Below, one piece after another: positions 15,963 through 24,728 of a stretch of 64,000 bases of DNA (its first letter is position 1; each line of letters starts with the position of its first letter). The position numbers and the translations under genes are program-made. The DNA is taken from assembly GCF_900638305.1 (NCBI RefSeq), contig NZ_LR134506.1:1984001-2048000 (forward strand). The letters are read 5' to 3'. Source of the stretch: Porphyromonas cangingivalis (GTDB lineage: Bacteria; Bacteroidota; Bacteroidia; Bacteroidales; Porphyromonadaceae). The notes beneath the pieces are model-generated. The model ran no database searches. It was not told the origin of the DNA and was given only the letters and a program-made list of their open reading frames with translations.

Positions 15963-16989
15963 AAAGAAAATGAGTTTTTTAGATAAGAATCTCACTCTTT
16001 GGATATTTTTGGCTATGGCTATTGGCGTTGGGCTGGGTTACTTTTTCCCATCATTCAGCAGTACAATAGATTCATTATCCAGTGGAACTACAAACATCCC
16101 TTTAGCTATCGGTTTAATCTTAATGATGTACCCACCATTGGCAAAGGTCGATTACAAACAATTACCGAAGGTTTTCAAAAACGTAAAAATATTATCAGTC
16201 TCGTTAATCCTGAACTGGATTATCGGGCCAGTATTAATGTTTTTACTTGCCATCTTCTTCTTACACGATTACCCGGAATATATGGTAGGAGTAATTCTTA
16301 TCGGATTAGCACGATGTATAGCGATGGTTCTTGTATGGAACGACTTCGCAGAAGGAAATACGGAATACGGTGCAGGATTAGTAGCCTTAAACAGTATCTT
16401 TCAAGTGTTCTTTTATAGCTTTTACGCTTGGTTGTTTGTTACAAAACTTCCTCCCCTATTCGGGTTTGAAGGGGCTATCGTTGATATTTCTATCGGTACG
16501 ATTGCCGAAACGGTTGCTATCTACTTAGGTATTCCTTTCTTGATGGGAATATTAAGCCGATTTATATTGGTAAAATTAAAAGGAGAACAATGGTATAAAG
16601 AAAAGTTCATCCCTAAAATATCCCCTATAACTTTAATAGCACTGCTGTTTACTATCATCCTTATGTTCAGCCTGAAAGGTGAACTGATTGTGCAAATACC
16701 ACTGGATGTAGTTCGCATAGCTATACCGTTACTTATCTACTTTGTGGTGATGTTCTTGCTTAGCTTCTTCGCAGGTAAGCTTATGGGGGCTTCTTATGAT
16801 AAAAATGCTTCGATTGCCTTTACTGCAACCGGAAACAATTTTGAACTGGCTATCGCAGTGGCAATCGGTGTATTCGGATTACATAGTGGGCAAGCCTTCG
16901 CCGGAGTAGTCGGACCTTTGGTCGAAGTCCCGGTATTAATCCTGTTGGTAAACTTAGCATTTTGGCTTCGGAAGAAATATTATAAATAA
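15955..16989 (+). CDS. acr3: Arsenite efflux permease, ACR3 family
   Basis: 344 residues with about ten hydrophobic segments. The conserved cysteine of the family lies in [15 protein letters not shown] and the [12 protein letters not shown] block is present near the C-terminus. It exports As(III) across the inner membrane. Although Acr3 works on its own, arsA and arsD later in the operon suggest an ATP-driven or chaperone-assisted mode. It overlaps arsC, so translation is coupled. Confidence 0.92.
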   Translation: MSKKKMSFLDKNLTLWIFLAMAIGVGLGYFFPSFSSTIDSLSSGTTNIPLAIGLILMMYPPLAKVDYKQLPKVFKNVKILSVSLILNWIIGPVLMFLLAIFFLHDYPEYMVGVILIGLARCIAMVLVWNDFAEGNTEYGAGLVALNSIFQVFFYSFYAWLFVTKLPPLFGFEGAIVDISIGTIAETVAIYLGIPFLMGILSRFILVKLKGEQWYKEKFIPKISPITLIALLFTIILMFSLKGELIVQIPLDVVRIAIPLLIYFVVMFLLSFFAGKLMGASYDKNASIAFTATGNNFELAIAVAIGVFGLHSGQAFAGVVGPLVEVPVLILLVNLAFWLRKKYYK

Positions 16990-17019
16990 ACATAGTACAA
17001 ACCAATAAAAAGAAAATGT

Positions 17020-17454
17020 ATGAAGAAATGTATTTTAATCGGACTTTTTGCTGTATTGCTGGTTGCTTGTGGTGGTAATACACAAAAGAAAAACGGACAA
17101 GCTGCTGAATCTGAAACGGCAGCTAAAGAACAAGTTGCAGATGCTTCTGTGGTGAACGTGTATTATTTTCACGGAAAGCAACGCTGTAAGACCTGTGTGG
17201 CAGTTGAGAAAGTAACAAAAGAAACTATCGAAAAGGCTTTTGCTGATAACAAGAAAGTCCGTTTTGTAGAAATAAACACGGAAGATAAAGCAAATGCTAA
17301 ACTGGTAGAGAAGTATGAGATTACTTGGAATGCCCTTATCATTGAAAAAGGCGATAATTATATCGACCTGACAAAAGAAGGTTTCGCCAATGCTGTCAAT
17401 ACTCCTGACGTGCTTACAGAACTGATTAAGAAAGAAGTAAACGCAAGGCTATAA
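17020..17454 (+). CDS. arsF: ArsF-family lipoprotein (aromatic arsenical resistance)
   Basis: 144 residues. Lipoprotein signal with lipobox LLVACG (Cys17), a charged linker, then a thioredoxin-like domain with CKTC in GKQRCKTCVAVEK. Proteins of this type are annotated as ArsF, a subunit of a nitrophenyl-compound nitroreductase acting with ArsE on nitroaromatic arsenicals such as roxarsone. Here it stands directly before arsG and arsE, which supports the name. The reductase activity is known only from the family, not visible in the sequence. Confidence 0.75.
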   Translation: MKKCILIGLFAVLLVACGGNTQKKNGQAAESETAAKEQVADASVVNVYYFHGKQRCKTCVAVEKVTKETIEKAFADNKKVRFVEINTEDKANAKLVEKYEITWNALIIEKGDNYIDLTKEGFANAVNTPDVLTELIKKEVNARL

Positions 17455-17459
17455 TACCT

Positions 17460-18161
17460 ATGATGGAGTTTTTACAAAATCTTGTCGATGGGTCTAATTT
17501 CCCACTACTGACGGCATTCTTGCTCGGCTTAATGACTGCAATAAGTCCTTGTCCGTTGGCTACCAACATTACGGCTACGGCTTATTTAAGCAAGGATATT
17601 GCCGACAAAAGGCGGGTACTACTTAACGGGGTTTTCTATACTCTTGGCAGGATGTTTTCTTATACGGCTCTTGGAACTATCTTCTATTTCGGAGCAAGTC
17701 AGTTTCAGATAGCAAGGTTTCTTCAAAATATCGGTGGATTTTGGCTGGGGATAGCATTAGTTATAGTAGGAATCTTAATGCTCGATGTAATAAAATTCAA
17801 GTTTAATGGAATGAATAAACTTACATCAGGATTGGAAAATAAGCCAAATAAACGGAATTACTGGAATGCCTTTTTGATGGGAGTTGTGTTTGCTTTGGCT
17901 TTTTGTCCATATAGCGGAGTTCTTTACTTCGGGGTGCTTATACCTATGACGATAGCCAGCCCGTCAGGATTATTACTTCCTCCGGTATTTGCTATTGCCA
18001 CCGGGTTACCTGTAATAATCATCGCCTGGTTATTGGCATATAGTATCGGGAATGTCGGAAAGTTCTACAATAATATGAAAACCTTTCAGGTATGGTTTAA
18101 GCGGATAGTAGCTGCCATCTTTATCATCGTAGGAGTTTATTATATCATTACAAATATTTAA
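17460..18161 (+). CDS. arsG: ArsG-family efflux permease for aminoaromatic arsenicals
   Basis: 233 residues with about six membrane segments. The protein resembles the cytochrome c biogenesis/DsbD transmembrane family: ISPCPLATN in the first segment and FALAFCPYSGVL in the fourth carry the paired proline/cysteine motifs of that fold. In arsEFG clusters this protein exports the trivalent aminoaromatic arsenicals made by ArsE/ArsF. It starts 5 nt after arsF and ends 11 nt before arsE. Confidence 0.78.
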   Translation: MMEFLQNLVDGSNFPLLTAFLLGLMTAISPCPLATNITATAYLSKDIADKRRVLLNGVFYTLGRMFSYTALGTIFYFGASQFQIARFLQNIGGFWLGIALVIVGILMLDVIKFKFNGMNKLTSGLENKPNKRNYWNAFLMGVVFALAFCPYSGVLYFGVLIPMTIASPSGLLLPPVFAIATGLPVIIIAWLLAYSIGNVGKFYNNMKTFQVWFKRIVAAIFIIVGVYYIITNI

Positions 18162-18172
18162 AGAGAACGAAA

Positions 18173-18406
18173 ATGGAAATTATAGTATTAGGCACTGGAT
18201 GTGCAAATTGCAAAACCACGTATAACAGGGTTGCCAAAGTAATTGCCGACACGAACAGTAAAGCAACTTTGAAGAAAGAAGAAGATATACTGGAGATAGT
18301 GAAGTATAACATTATGTCGTTACCCGCTATCGTTGTGGATGGTGAAGTGAAAATAAAGGGCTATGTACCATCCGAAGAAGAGATAAAGAAATTAGTAACA
18401 GAATAA
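18173..18406 (+). CDS. arsE: ArsE-type small thioredoxin-family protein
   Basis: 77 residues, one thioredoxin fold. The redox motif is GTGCANCK near the N-terminus and the cis-proline strand is seen as MSLPAIVVDG. It has no signal peptide, so it is cytoplasmic. Its position between arsG and arsD supports the ArsE role, the partner of ArsF in nitroaromatic arsenical reduction. On sequence alone it could be a generic small redox protein. Confidence 0.72.
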   Translation: MEIIVLGTGCANCKTTYNRVAKVIADTNSKATLKKEEDILEIVKYNIMSLPAIVVDGEVKIKGYVPSEEEIKKLVTE

Positions 18407-18417
18407 ATAAAAATGAT

Positions 18418-18771
18418 ATGGTTGATTTAAAGTTAGATACCCGGAAAGCCGTAAAGATATACGACCCGGCATTGTGTTGTCCTACCGGACTATGTGGGGT
18501 AAATATAGACCCTGAATTAATGCGGATAGCAGTTGTTATCGAAAGCCTGAAAAAGAAAGGCGTTATCATCGAACGCTTTAATTTGCGTGACCATCCACAG
18601 GTTTATGTTGATAACAAGAAAATCAACGAATACCTGATGAAAGAATCGGCAGAAGTGCTTCCTATCACAACACTGGACGGTGAAGTCGTTCTGACAAAGC
18701 AATACCCCTCAAATAAGCAGATTGCAGAATGGTTAAATGTCCCCGAAGAGGACTTGACCGTTAAGAAATAA
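18418..18771 (+). CDS. arsD: Arsenite metallochaperone ArsD
   Basis: 117 residues. The three arsenite-binding cysteines are seen as C20, C21 and C26 in ALCCPTGLCG, with the same spacing as C12/C13/C18 in the E. coli plasmid protein. ArsD passes As(III) to ArsA. It precedes arsA by 100 nt; that gap holds GGATGTTTACATCC, a small palindrome near 18837. Confidence 0.9.
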   Translation: MVDLKLDTRKAVKIYDPALCCPTGLCGVNIDPELMRIAVVIESLKKKGVIIERFNLRDHPQVYVDNKKINEYLMKESAEVLPITTLDGEVVLTKQYPSNKQIAEWLNVPEEDLTVKK

Positions 18772-18871
18772 CAGTAACAATAATCAGGTTTACAACAATT
18801 TATTCTATCTGTAAAAATAGGTAGAACAGGATGTTTACATCCCAGATTGTAACCATAAAACAGATATAGAT

Positions 18872-20590
18872 ATGAAAAAGTATAATCCGGCAAACGAAAA
18901 ACTTACCCAGTATATATTCTTCACGGGTAAAGGTGGCGTTGGGAAAACATCCATCGCCTGTGCTACGGCAGTGAATCTCGCTGATAACAGTAATAAGGTA
19001 CTTTTGATAAGTACCGACCCTGCATCCAATTTACAGGATGTATTTGATATGCCGTTAGACAATAAGGGAACAGCTATTAAAGAAGTTCCAAACCTTACAG
19101 TAGTCAATCTTGACCCGGAACAGGCAGCAGCCGAATACCGGGAATCAGTTATCGCCCCTTATCGCGGGAAATTACCCGAAAGCGTTATTACCAATATGAA
19201 AGAACAGCTTTCAGGTTCGTGTACCGTTGAAATTGCAGCTTTTAATGAGTTCTCCGACTTTATTACCAACGAAGAAAAGCGCAGGGGATTCGACTATATC
19301 ATCTTTGATACTGCACCTACCGGACATACCCTGCGAATGCTTCAACTGCCATCGGCATGGAACACTTTTATTGCCGAAAATACAACCGGAGCATCTTGTT
19401 TAGGACAGCTTTCGGGACTGGAAGACCGTAAAGAAGTATATAAGAATGCTGTTGCTACCCTGACAGATAAAACCCAAACTACACTTTTCCTTGTCAGCAG
19501 ACCGGAAGAAAGTCCTTTGAAAGAGGTCGAACGTTCATCTAATGAGCTGCTGGATTTAGGCATTGAAACACAGTATCTAATTATAAATGGAGTTTTAGAA
19601 AACTACGATGCAAACGACAGTATTTCCAAACAGATTTACGAACGCCAGCAAAATGCACTCAATAACCGTTCGTCAGCCTTGTTAAAACTGAATACATACA
19701 TAGTTCCGCTTCGTTCTTATAATATGACAGGTATTGATAATATCCGTAATATGCTGAATGCAGATGTAACCATAAAGAACGATGTGGCGCATATTGAAAA
19801 AGATGATTTCAATACGATTGACAGCGTTATTGAAGACCTCTACCAATCGGGTAAGCGTGTAATTTTTACGATGGGTAAAGGTGGTGTCGGCAAAACTACT
19901 ATTGCTGGGAATATTGCTCGTGGGTTGGCTAAAAAAGGCGTAAAAGTGCATTTGACTACAACTGACCCAGCCAATCACCTGTCCTTCATCGAAACGAAAT
20001 TAGATGGTATTACAGTAAGTCATATAGACGAAAAAGCGGTGCTTGCCGCTTATCAGAAAAACGTATTGGATAAAGCAAGGGAAACAATGGGTGATGCCGA
20101 TTTAAGCTATATCGAAGAAGACCTGCGTTCGCCCTGTACACAGGAAATCGCTGTTTTTAATTCCTTTGCCGAAATTGTTGCCAAAGCGGATAATGAAGTG
20201 GTAGTGATAGATACTGCCCCTACCGGACACACGTTGCTATTATTGGATTCAACTCAAAGTTATCATAAAGAAGTGGAACGGACACAGGGAAATATTACTC
20301 CTGCGGTTCAAAACCTGCTGCCTCGTTTACGGAATGAGAAGGAAACAGAGGTGGTTATTGTAACTCTGCCCGAAACAACGCCTGTATTTGAAGCACAAAG
20401 GCTGCAACAGGATTTACAACGTGCCGGAATTAAAAACAAATGGTGGGTAGTTAATTCCAGTCTGCTGCTTACTTCAACGAATAGTCCTTTCCTTAAAGCC
20501 AAAGCACTAAGCGAAGTACAATGGATTAATAAAGTAAAGGAAATTTCAGAGGGAAACTTTGCAGTTATAGAATGGAAAGAAAAGGTGTAA
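18872..20590 (+). CDS. arsA: Arsenical pump-driving ATPase ArsA
   Basis: 572 residues in two homologous halves, each with a deviant Walker A: GKGGVGKTS at 19-27 and GKGGVGKTT at 335-343. Each half also has the DTAPTGHTL switch motif, and SCTVEI and PCTQEI lie at the metal-site cysteines. The enzyme drives arsenite efflux with ArsD as loader. It closes the arsenic operon and is followed by an intrinsic terminator. Confidence 0.93.
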   Translation: MKKYNPANEKLTQYIFFTGKGGVGKTSIACATAVNLADNSNKVLLISTDPASNLQDVFDMPLDNKGTAIKEVPNLTVVNLDPEQAAAEYRESVIAPYRGKLPESVITNMKEQLSGSCTVEIAAFNEFSDFITNEEKRRGFDYIIFDTAPTGHTLRMLQLPSAWNTFIAENTTGASCLGQLSGLEDRKEVYKNAVATLTDKTQTTLFLVSRPEESPLKEVERSSNELLDLGIETQYLIINGVLENYDANDSISKQIYERQQNALNNRSSALLKLNTYIVPLRSYNMTGIDNIRNMLNADVTIKNDVAHIEKDDFNTIDSVIEDLYQSGKRVIFTMGKGGVGKTTIAGNIARGLAKKGVKVHLTTTDPANHLSFIETKLDGITVSHIDEKAVLAAYQKNVLDKARETMGDADLSYIEEDLRSPCTQEIAVFNSFAEIVAKADNEVVVIDTAPTGHTLLLLDSTQSYHKEVERTQGNITPAVQNLLPRLRNEKETEVVIVTLPETTPVFEAQRLQQDLQRAGIKNKWWVVNSSLLLTSTNSPFLKAKALSEVQWINKVKEISEGNFAVIEWKEKV

Positions 20591-20652
20591 TGCTACAAAA
20601 CAGGAAGGAATAGGAATTTTCTTATTCTCTATGTAAGTTATCCTTTTTGAGA

Positions 20653-20692
20653 TAAGAACCTGAAACTGTTTTTTAGCGGATTCAGGTTCTTA
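20653..20692 (+). terminator. Terminator of the arsenic operon
   Basis: Perfect 12-nt arms (20653-20664 and 20681-20692) around a 16-nt loop that itself contains a T-run, then CTGTTTTA. Confidence 0.75.
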
Positions 20693-20766
20693 CTGTTTTA
20701 TCACAGATAAAAATATATGAAAATGAGAAAATAAATATATCATCAGGAATCAAAACGATAACTACG

Positions 20767-21618
20767 ATGGGAGAAATAACAATAAAAGACTATTTCAGCA
20801 ATCTATTACAGGAAGTGGATTCGGAAATTCAAACAATAGAATTAAACGAATCCGACTTTCTCCATGTGTGTAAAAAAGTAATTAATTACTTACAGGATAT
20901 AATTTCTGATTTAAAGTCGTTCGTATTGAATTATAAATTTCAGGATAATTCAGAAGAAATATTGTTTTTCAAACACTTGAAACCTCAAATTAGCAGTAAA
21001 TTAATCTATTACAATAGCATTTACAATATTGAGTTAAAACGTCCTACCGGAAGCGATGATGTTCAAACGCAATATTATGTATCAGAATTAGATTCTCTCA
21101 CTACTTTTTTCAATCAAAATCTCACTTTTTATCAATACTACCGAACAAATGCCTGTTATCTTGACGATAAATACTTTCTTCGTGGAAAGCCGGATATACA
21201 TTTGATTATAGATAATTCTTTTTTCGATTCAGACCCACAGTTCTCCACCAGTTATGATTTCAAGGTCGCAAAAATTTTAGCCAACGAGTTAATTAAAATT
21301 TACCTCACGAACAGGATAAAAGAACTAACAAATGAAGGTCTTCGGAAAAGGAATCAGGGTTCTTGTTGTCAAATGACTTGGACAGGCTCAAAACGTGGGC
21401 TTGTTGAACTGATTTACGCCTTTGATACTTGCGGTGCATTTGATAAGGGAAATACTGATATAAAAACAATAGCTGTGAATTTTGAAAAGATGTTCAATAT
21501 AGATTTGGGGGACTTCTATCACATATACATGGAGATAAAGGGGCGTAAAATTAACAGAACAAGGTATTTAGATATTCTACAAAAGAATCTTCTTCGGCGG
21601 ATGGAAGAAGAGGATTAA
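20767..21618 (+). CDS. rteC: RteC-family regulator of element excision
   Basis: 283 residues. The central YQYYRTNACYLDDKYF and RGKPDIHL blocks, the later MTWTGSKRGLVELIYA and the closing basic segment (KGRKINRTRYL) match RteC of CTnDOT. In CTnDOT, RteC activates the excision operon and is itself switched on by the RteA-RteB two-component system after tetracycline. Here no rteA, rteB or tetQ gene is present; the arsenic operon occupies the upstream position. The next genes are the excision module, as expected for an RteC target. Confidence 0.85.
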   Translation: MGEITIKDYFSNLLQEVDSEIQTIELNESDFLHVCKKVINYLQDIISDLKSFVLNYKFQDNSEEILFFKHLKPQISSKLIYYNSIYNIELKRPTGSDDVQTQYYVSELDSLTTFFNQNLTFYQYYRTNACYLDDKYFLRGKPDIHLIIDNSFFDSDPQFSTSYDFKVAKILANELIKIYLTNRIKELTNEGLRKRNQGSCCQMTWTGSKRGLVELIYAFDTCGAFDKGNTDIKTIAVNFEKMFNIDLGDFYHIYMEIKGRKINRTRYLDILQKNLLRRMEEED

Positions 21619-21628
21619 TTACTGTCAA

Positions 21629-21648
21629 TCCGATACGAGGTACTGGCA
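21629..21648 (+). repeat. 20-nt repeat, inverted copy at 24639-24658
   Basis: This 20-mer is the exact reverse complement of 24639-24658. It also aligns, with a 1-nt gap and two changes, in direct orientation with 24539-24555. The copies flank the HTH/primase-helicase module. Confidence 0.8.
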
Positions 21649-21655
21649 AGTTACC

Positions 21656-21687
21656 AAAGGCGAAGCTATCAATGTTTCGCCTTTTTT
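21656..21687 (+). terminator. Terminator after rteC
   Basis: AAAGGCGAA (21656-21664) pairs with the TTCGCCTTT arm (21676-21684), followed by TTT. Confidence 0.7.
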
Positions 21688-21779
21688 ATTGAATAAAAAT
21701 TTCACCACAGGTGGGTAAAGCTGTGGTTTTTATTTGATTTTATCCCTTCATCTTTGCAGCAAATCAATTAGTTACAATT

Positions 21780-22139
21780 ATGGATGTCATAACGATAGAA
21801 TCAAAAGCATTTAAGGAATTGGAAGCAAAGATTAACGCCATTGCAGATTATATCCTTAACAAACAGGAATCGGAAGATATAAACGAAGATGAAATATGGG
21901 TGGATAGTTACGAAGTCTGCACATTCTTAAAAATCAGCGACAAAACATTACAAAGGCTTCGGGTATCAGGCACAATCGCCTATTCCAATATTCGGGGTCG
22001 ATATTTCTACAAAATCGGAGAAATAAAACGGATGTTGGAAGAACGACTGATTAAGAGCAATTCAGAATGTTTAAACGATTTAGTAACAAACCATAAGCTA
22101 TATGTTAAGGAAAGAAGAAATCTTAGAAAGAACAAGTAA
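21780..22139 (+). CDS. Helix-turn-helix protein, excisionase-like
   Basis: 119 residues. An N-terminal coiled-coil-like stretch (about 10-35) is followed by a MerR/excisionase-type winged HTH: VDSYEVCTFLKISDKTLQRL, then SGTIAYSNIRGRYFYK. Proteins of this type sit in the Bacteroides excision operon (xis2c/xis2d positions). The following gene overlaps its end by 38 nt. A weak -7 box (CATCTTTG) precedes it. Confidence 0.75.
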   Translation: MDVITIESKAFKELEAKINAIADYILNKQESEDINEDEIWVDSYEVCTFLKISDKTLQRLRVSGTIAYSNIRGRYFYKIGEIKRMLEERLIKSNSECLNDLVTNHKLYVKERRNLRKNK

Positions 22140-24132
22140 CGGACTGAACGTTTTTAGATATTACATTGCTTGTCAATGGCGTGTAGGACGTAATTTCTTC
22201 AACCCATTATATAAAGACAATAAGGCTTCATGTAATATTTATTTTGACCGAAAAGCCGGAGTATATAAGCTGAAAGACTTTGGGAATGACGAGTATAGTG
22301 GGGATTGTTTCTATCTTGTAGGAAAACTGAAAGGTTTGAACTGTAACAATGCTAATGATTTTGTCGAGATATTGAAAACCATTAATCAGGATTTATCACT
22401 TGGATTATCAGAGAATACAGATACCTCTGTACCATATTGTCCGAAGGAATCTATACTTGTCATTCCTGAAAAGAAAGCTAAACCATATAGCTTTCAAGAA
22501 CAGAAATTCACCCGGAATGAATTGGAATATTGGGAAACGTTCGGCATCACTTCTGAAATATTGGCACAGTACAAGGTCTGTTGCATTCGGGAGTTCAAAA
22601 GTGAAAATTCAGAGGGAAAACCATACTCCATAACTTCATCATTGGGAGAACCTATATTTGGTTATAAGAGCAAACGATATATCAAACTATACCGTCCATT
22701 TTCCAAAATGCGATTCTTATATGGTGGTGATATGGGGGAAAATTATAGCTTCGGATTGGAACAGTTACCAGCCAAAGGTGATACAGTATTTATCACTGGT
22801 GGTGAAAAAGATGTCCTTTCCCTCGCAGTGAAGGGATTTCATGCAATATGCTTTAACAGCGAAACCGTAAATATTCCAGCAACTATCATTCACAAACTGT
22901 CTTTCCGGTTCAAACATATCATCCTGCTTTATGATATGGATAAAACCGGGCTTGAGAGTTCTTCCAAACATGAAAAACAGTTAGCAGAATATGGTGTAAA
23001 ACGTCTTCTATTACCGCTTTCAGGAACAAAAGAAGAGAAAGATATATCCGATTATTTCAGGCTTGGAAATAGCCGTGAATCGTTCCTGAAACTCTTCCTT
23101 GATTTTTTAGATACTCTATACAGCGATACTATGACTATGCTGAAATCGTGCGAAATAGATTTTAATAACCCTCCGGCAAAAGCACAGGAAATCATATCTG
23201 CCGGGGATGTACCACTGGGAACACAGGGAAATATCCTTTGCATCACAGGGGGTGAAGGTACAGGGAAAAGCAACTATGTTGCTGCGTTGGTTGCCGGGTC
23301 AATCAGACCAGAAAATATTTGTATTGATACATTGGGAATCAATGTACACGAAAACAGCCAAAATAAAGCTGTCCTATTGTATGATACAGAACAGTCCGAA
23401 GTACAACTGTTTAAGAATGTTTCTAACCTATTAAAGCGGGCAAAACAACCGGAAAAGCCGGAAGAGTTGAAAGCCTTCTGTCTGACCGGGATGTCCCGTA
23501 AAGAACGTTTACAGGCTATTGTTCAAAGTATGGATAAGTTTCATTATCAATATGGCGGTATCCAGTTAGTTGTCATAGATGGTATTGCAGATTTGGTACA
23601 TTCCGCCAATGATGAAGCCGAAAGTTTGCGCGTTGTCGATGAACTCTACCGATTGGCTGGAATATATCAAACCTGTATTGTTTGTGTATTGCACTATGTT
23701 CCGAACGGATTAAAGCTTCGTGGACACTTGGGGTCGGAACTGCAACGAAAATCGGCAGCCATTCTCTCCATCGAGCTGGATAATGAACCGACTGTATCAG
23801 TAGTGAAAGCCTTGAAGGTACGGGAAGGCAGTCCGTTGGATGTTCCATTAATGCTTTTTTCTTGGGATAAGGAAACCGGGATGCACCTATATCGTGGTGA
23901 AAAGCCCCGTGAAGAAAAAGAGAAGCGGAAAGAAAAAGAACTGGTAAGCGTAGCCCGTGAAGTGTTCGACCAGCAAACATTTATCACTTATATAGACCTG
24001 TGCGAACAGATACAGCAGATTATGGATGTAAAGGAACGCACAGCGAAAAGTTATATACGCTTTATGCGGGAGAAGGAAATTATTATTAAAGACCCTTCAA
24101 ATCAGAGTTATTTTATTAAAGGTCATTTTTAA
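22102..24132 (+). CDS. Primase-helicase (Toprim plus RepA/DnaB-like ATPase)
   Basis: 676 residues. The N-terminus (about 1-100) looks like a CHC2-type primase zinc region without a clear cysteine set. A Toprim domain follows (about 225-310), with FITGGEKDVLSL and LLYDMDKTGLE as the acidic motifs. Then comes a RecA-fold ATPase with Walker A in TGGEGTGKSNY (about 385-395) and LVVIDGIADLV as Walker B. The C-terminus ends in a basic stretch and a winged-helix-like segment. It would prime or unwind element DNA after transfer or during excision and may stand in for the missing traP primase. Confidence 0.8.
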   Translation: MLRKEEILERTSNGLNVFRYYIACQWRVGRNFFNPLYKDNKASCNIYFDRKAGVYKLKDFGNDEYSGDCFYLVGKLKGLNCNNANDFVEILKTINQDLSLGLSENTDTSVPYCPKESILVIPEKKAKPYSFQEQKFTRNELEYWETFGITSEILAQYKVCCIREFKSENSEGKPYSITSSLGEPIFGYKSKRYIKLYRPFSKMRFLYGGDMGENYSFGLEQLPAKGDTVFITGGEKDVLSLAVKGFHAICFNSETVNIPATIIHKLSFRFKHIILLYDMDKTGLESSSKHEKQLAEYGVKRLLLPLSGTKEEKDISDYFRLGNSRESFLKLFLDFLDTLYSDTMTMLKSCEIDFNNPPAKAQEIISAGDVPLGTQGNILCITGGEGTGKSNYVAALVAGSIRPENICIDTLGINVHENSQNKAVLLYDTEQSEVQLFKNVSNLLKRAKQPEKPEELKAFCLTGMSRKERLQAIVQSMDKFHYQYGGIQLVVIDGIADLVHSANDEAESLRVVDELYRLAGIYQTCIVCVLHYVPNGLKLRGHLGSELQRKSAAILSIELDNEPTVSVVKALKVREGSPLDVPLMLFSWDKETGMHLYRGEKPREEKEKRKEKELVSVAREVFDQQTFITYIDLCEQIQQIMDVKERTAKSYIRFMREKEIIIKDPSNQSYFIKGHF

Positions 24133-24144
24133 TCGGTTATTGTT

Positions 24145-24423
24145 ATGAATATAGATAGGGAAACATTCATCGCTTGGATGGAACGTATAATGGACAGGTT
24201 CGATATGACCGAAAAGAAAATCGACCGATTGGCAACCCAGCGTAATTGTTTGGATGGTGAACAGCTTTTGGATAATCAGGATTTGATGTTTCTTTTAAAA
24301 GTTAGCCTTCGCACACTCCAACGTTATCGAAAAAAAGGTATCCTTCCGTATATAAAACTGGATGATGGTCGATGCTATTATAAAGCTACCGATGTACATA
24401 AATTGATTCGGGAGAAACTGTAA
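24145..24423 (+). CDS. Small helix-turn-helix protein
   Basis: 92 residues. An N-terminal helical segment with KKIDRLA precedes an HTH domain: NQDLMFLLKVSLRTLQRYRKK, then GILPYIKLDDGRCYYKATDV. It resembles the HTH protein at 21780 in architecture (helix plus excisionase fold) and starts 12 nt after the primase-helicase gene. It is probably a second excisionase or operon regulator. Confidence 0.75.
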   Translation: MNIDRETFIAWMERIMDRFDMTEKKIDRLATQRNCLDGEQLLDNQDLMFLLKVSLRTLQRYRKKGILPYIKLDDGRCYYKATDVHKLIREKL

Positions 24424-24453
24424 AAAATAATAGCTTATATCACCGACTTTCAG

Positions 24454-24461
24454 TATCTTTG
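24454..24461 (+). promoter_or_regulatory. -7 promoter box before the structured region
   Basis: TATCTTTG matches TAnnTTTG. Transcription from here would run through about 260 nt of structured leader before the DHFR-like gene at 24729. Confidence 0.6.
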
Positions 24462-24485
24462 CAGAAGAAAATTTGAGATAAAAAG

Positions 24486-24658
24486 CTGAAAGTTAATCTT
24501 TCAGAATTTATATATAACATAACGTTCGCAGAACGTCTCGATACGAAAACTGGCAATTTTCAAAAGAATAGGGACTACTGTGCAATGTCTATGCTATCGT
24601 TGTATAGCGTGGGCTTGCCTGTCTTCTATTCTTAGGTATGCCAGTACCTCGTATCGGA
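24486..24658. other. Non-coding region with nested hairpins
   Basis: Small perfect hairpins at 24486-24504 (CTGAAAG/CTTTCAG) and 24522-24536 (ACGTTC/GAACGT) are followed by a nested structure. Its paired arms are 24539-24546 with 24649-24656, 24549-24555 with 24639-24645, 24564-24571 with 24626-24633, and an inner GCTAT/ATAGC hairpin at 24593-24608. No gene of useful length is present. It could be a structured RNA leader or a single-stranded DNA site. Confidence 0.65.
24639..24658 (+). repeat. Inverted copy of the 21629-21648 repeat
   Basis: Exact reverse complement of 21629-21648 and the 3' arm of the nested hairpin. Confidence 0.8.
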
Positions 24659-24728
24659 GCAGTGTGAGTTCCACGCTTCTTTTTGATGGGCTGGCGAACA
24701 GTTTTATAACTGTTTAATACCTATTGAC

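Noticed and set aside
24145-24658. Structured region as an integron attC site
   Set aside because: No integron integrase, and the RYYYAAC/GTTRRRY ends of attC are not seen.
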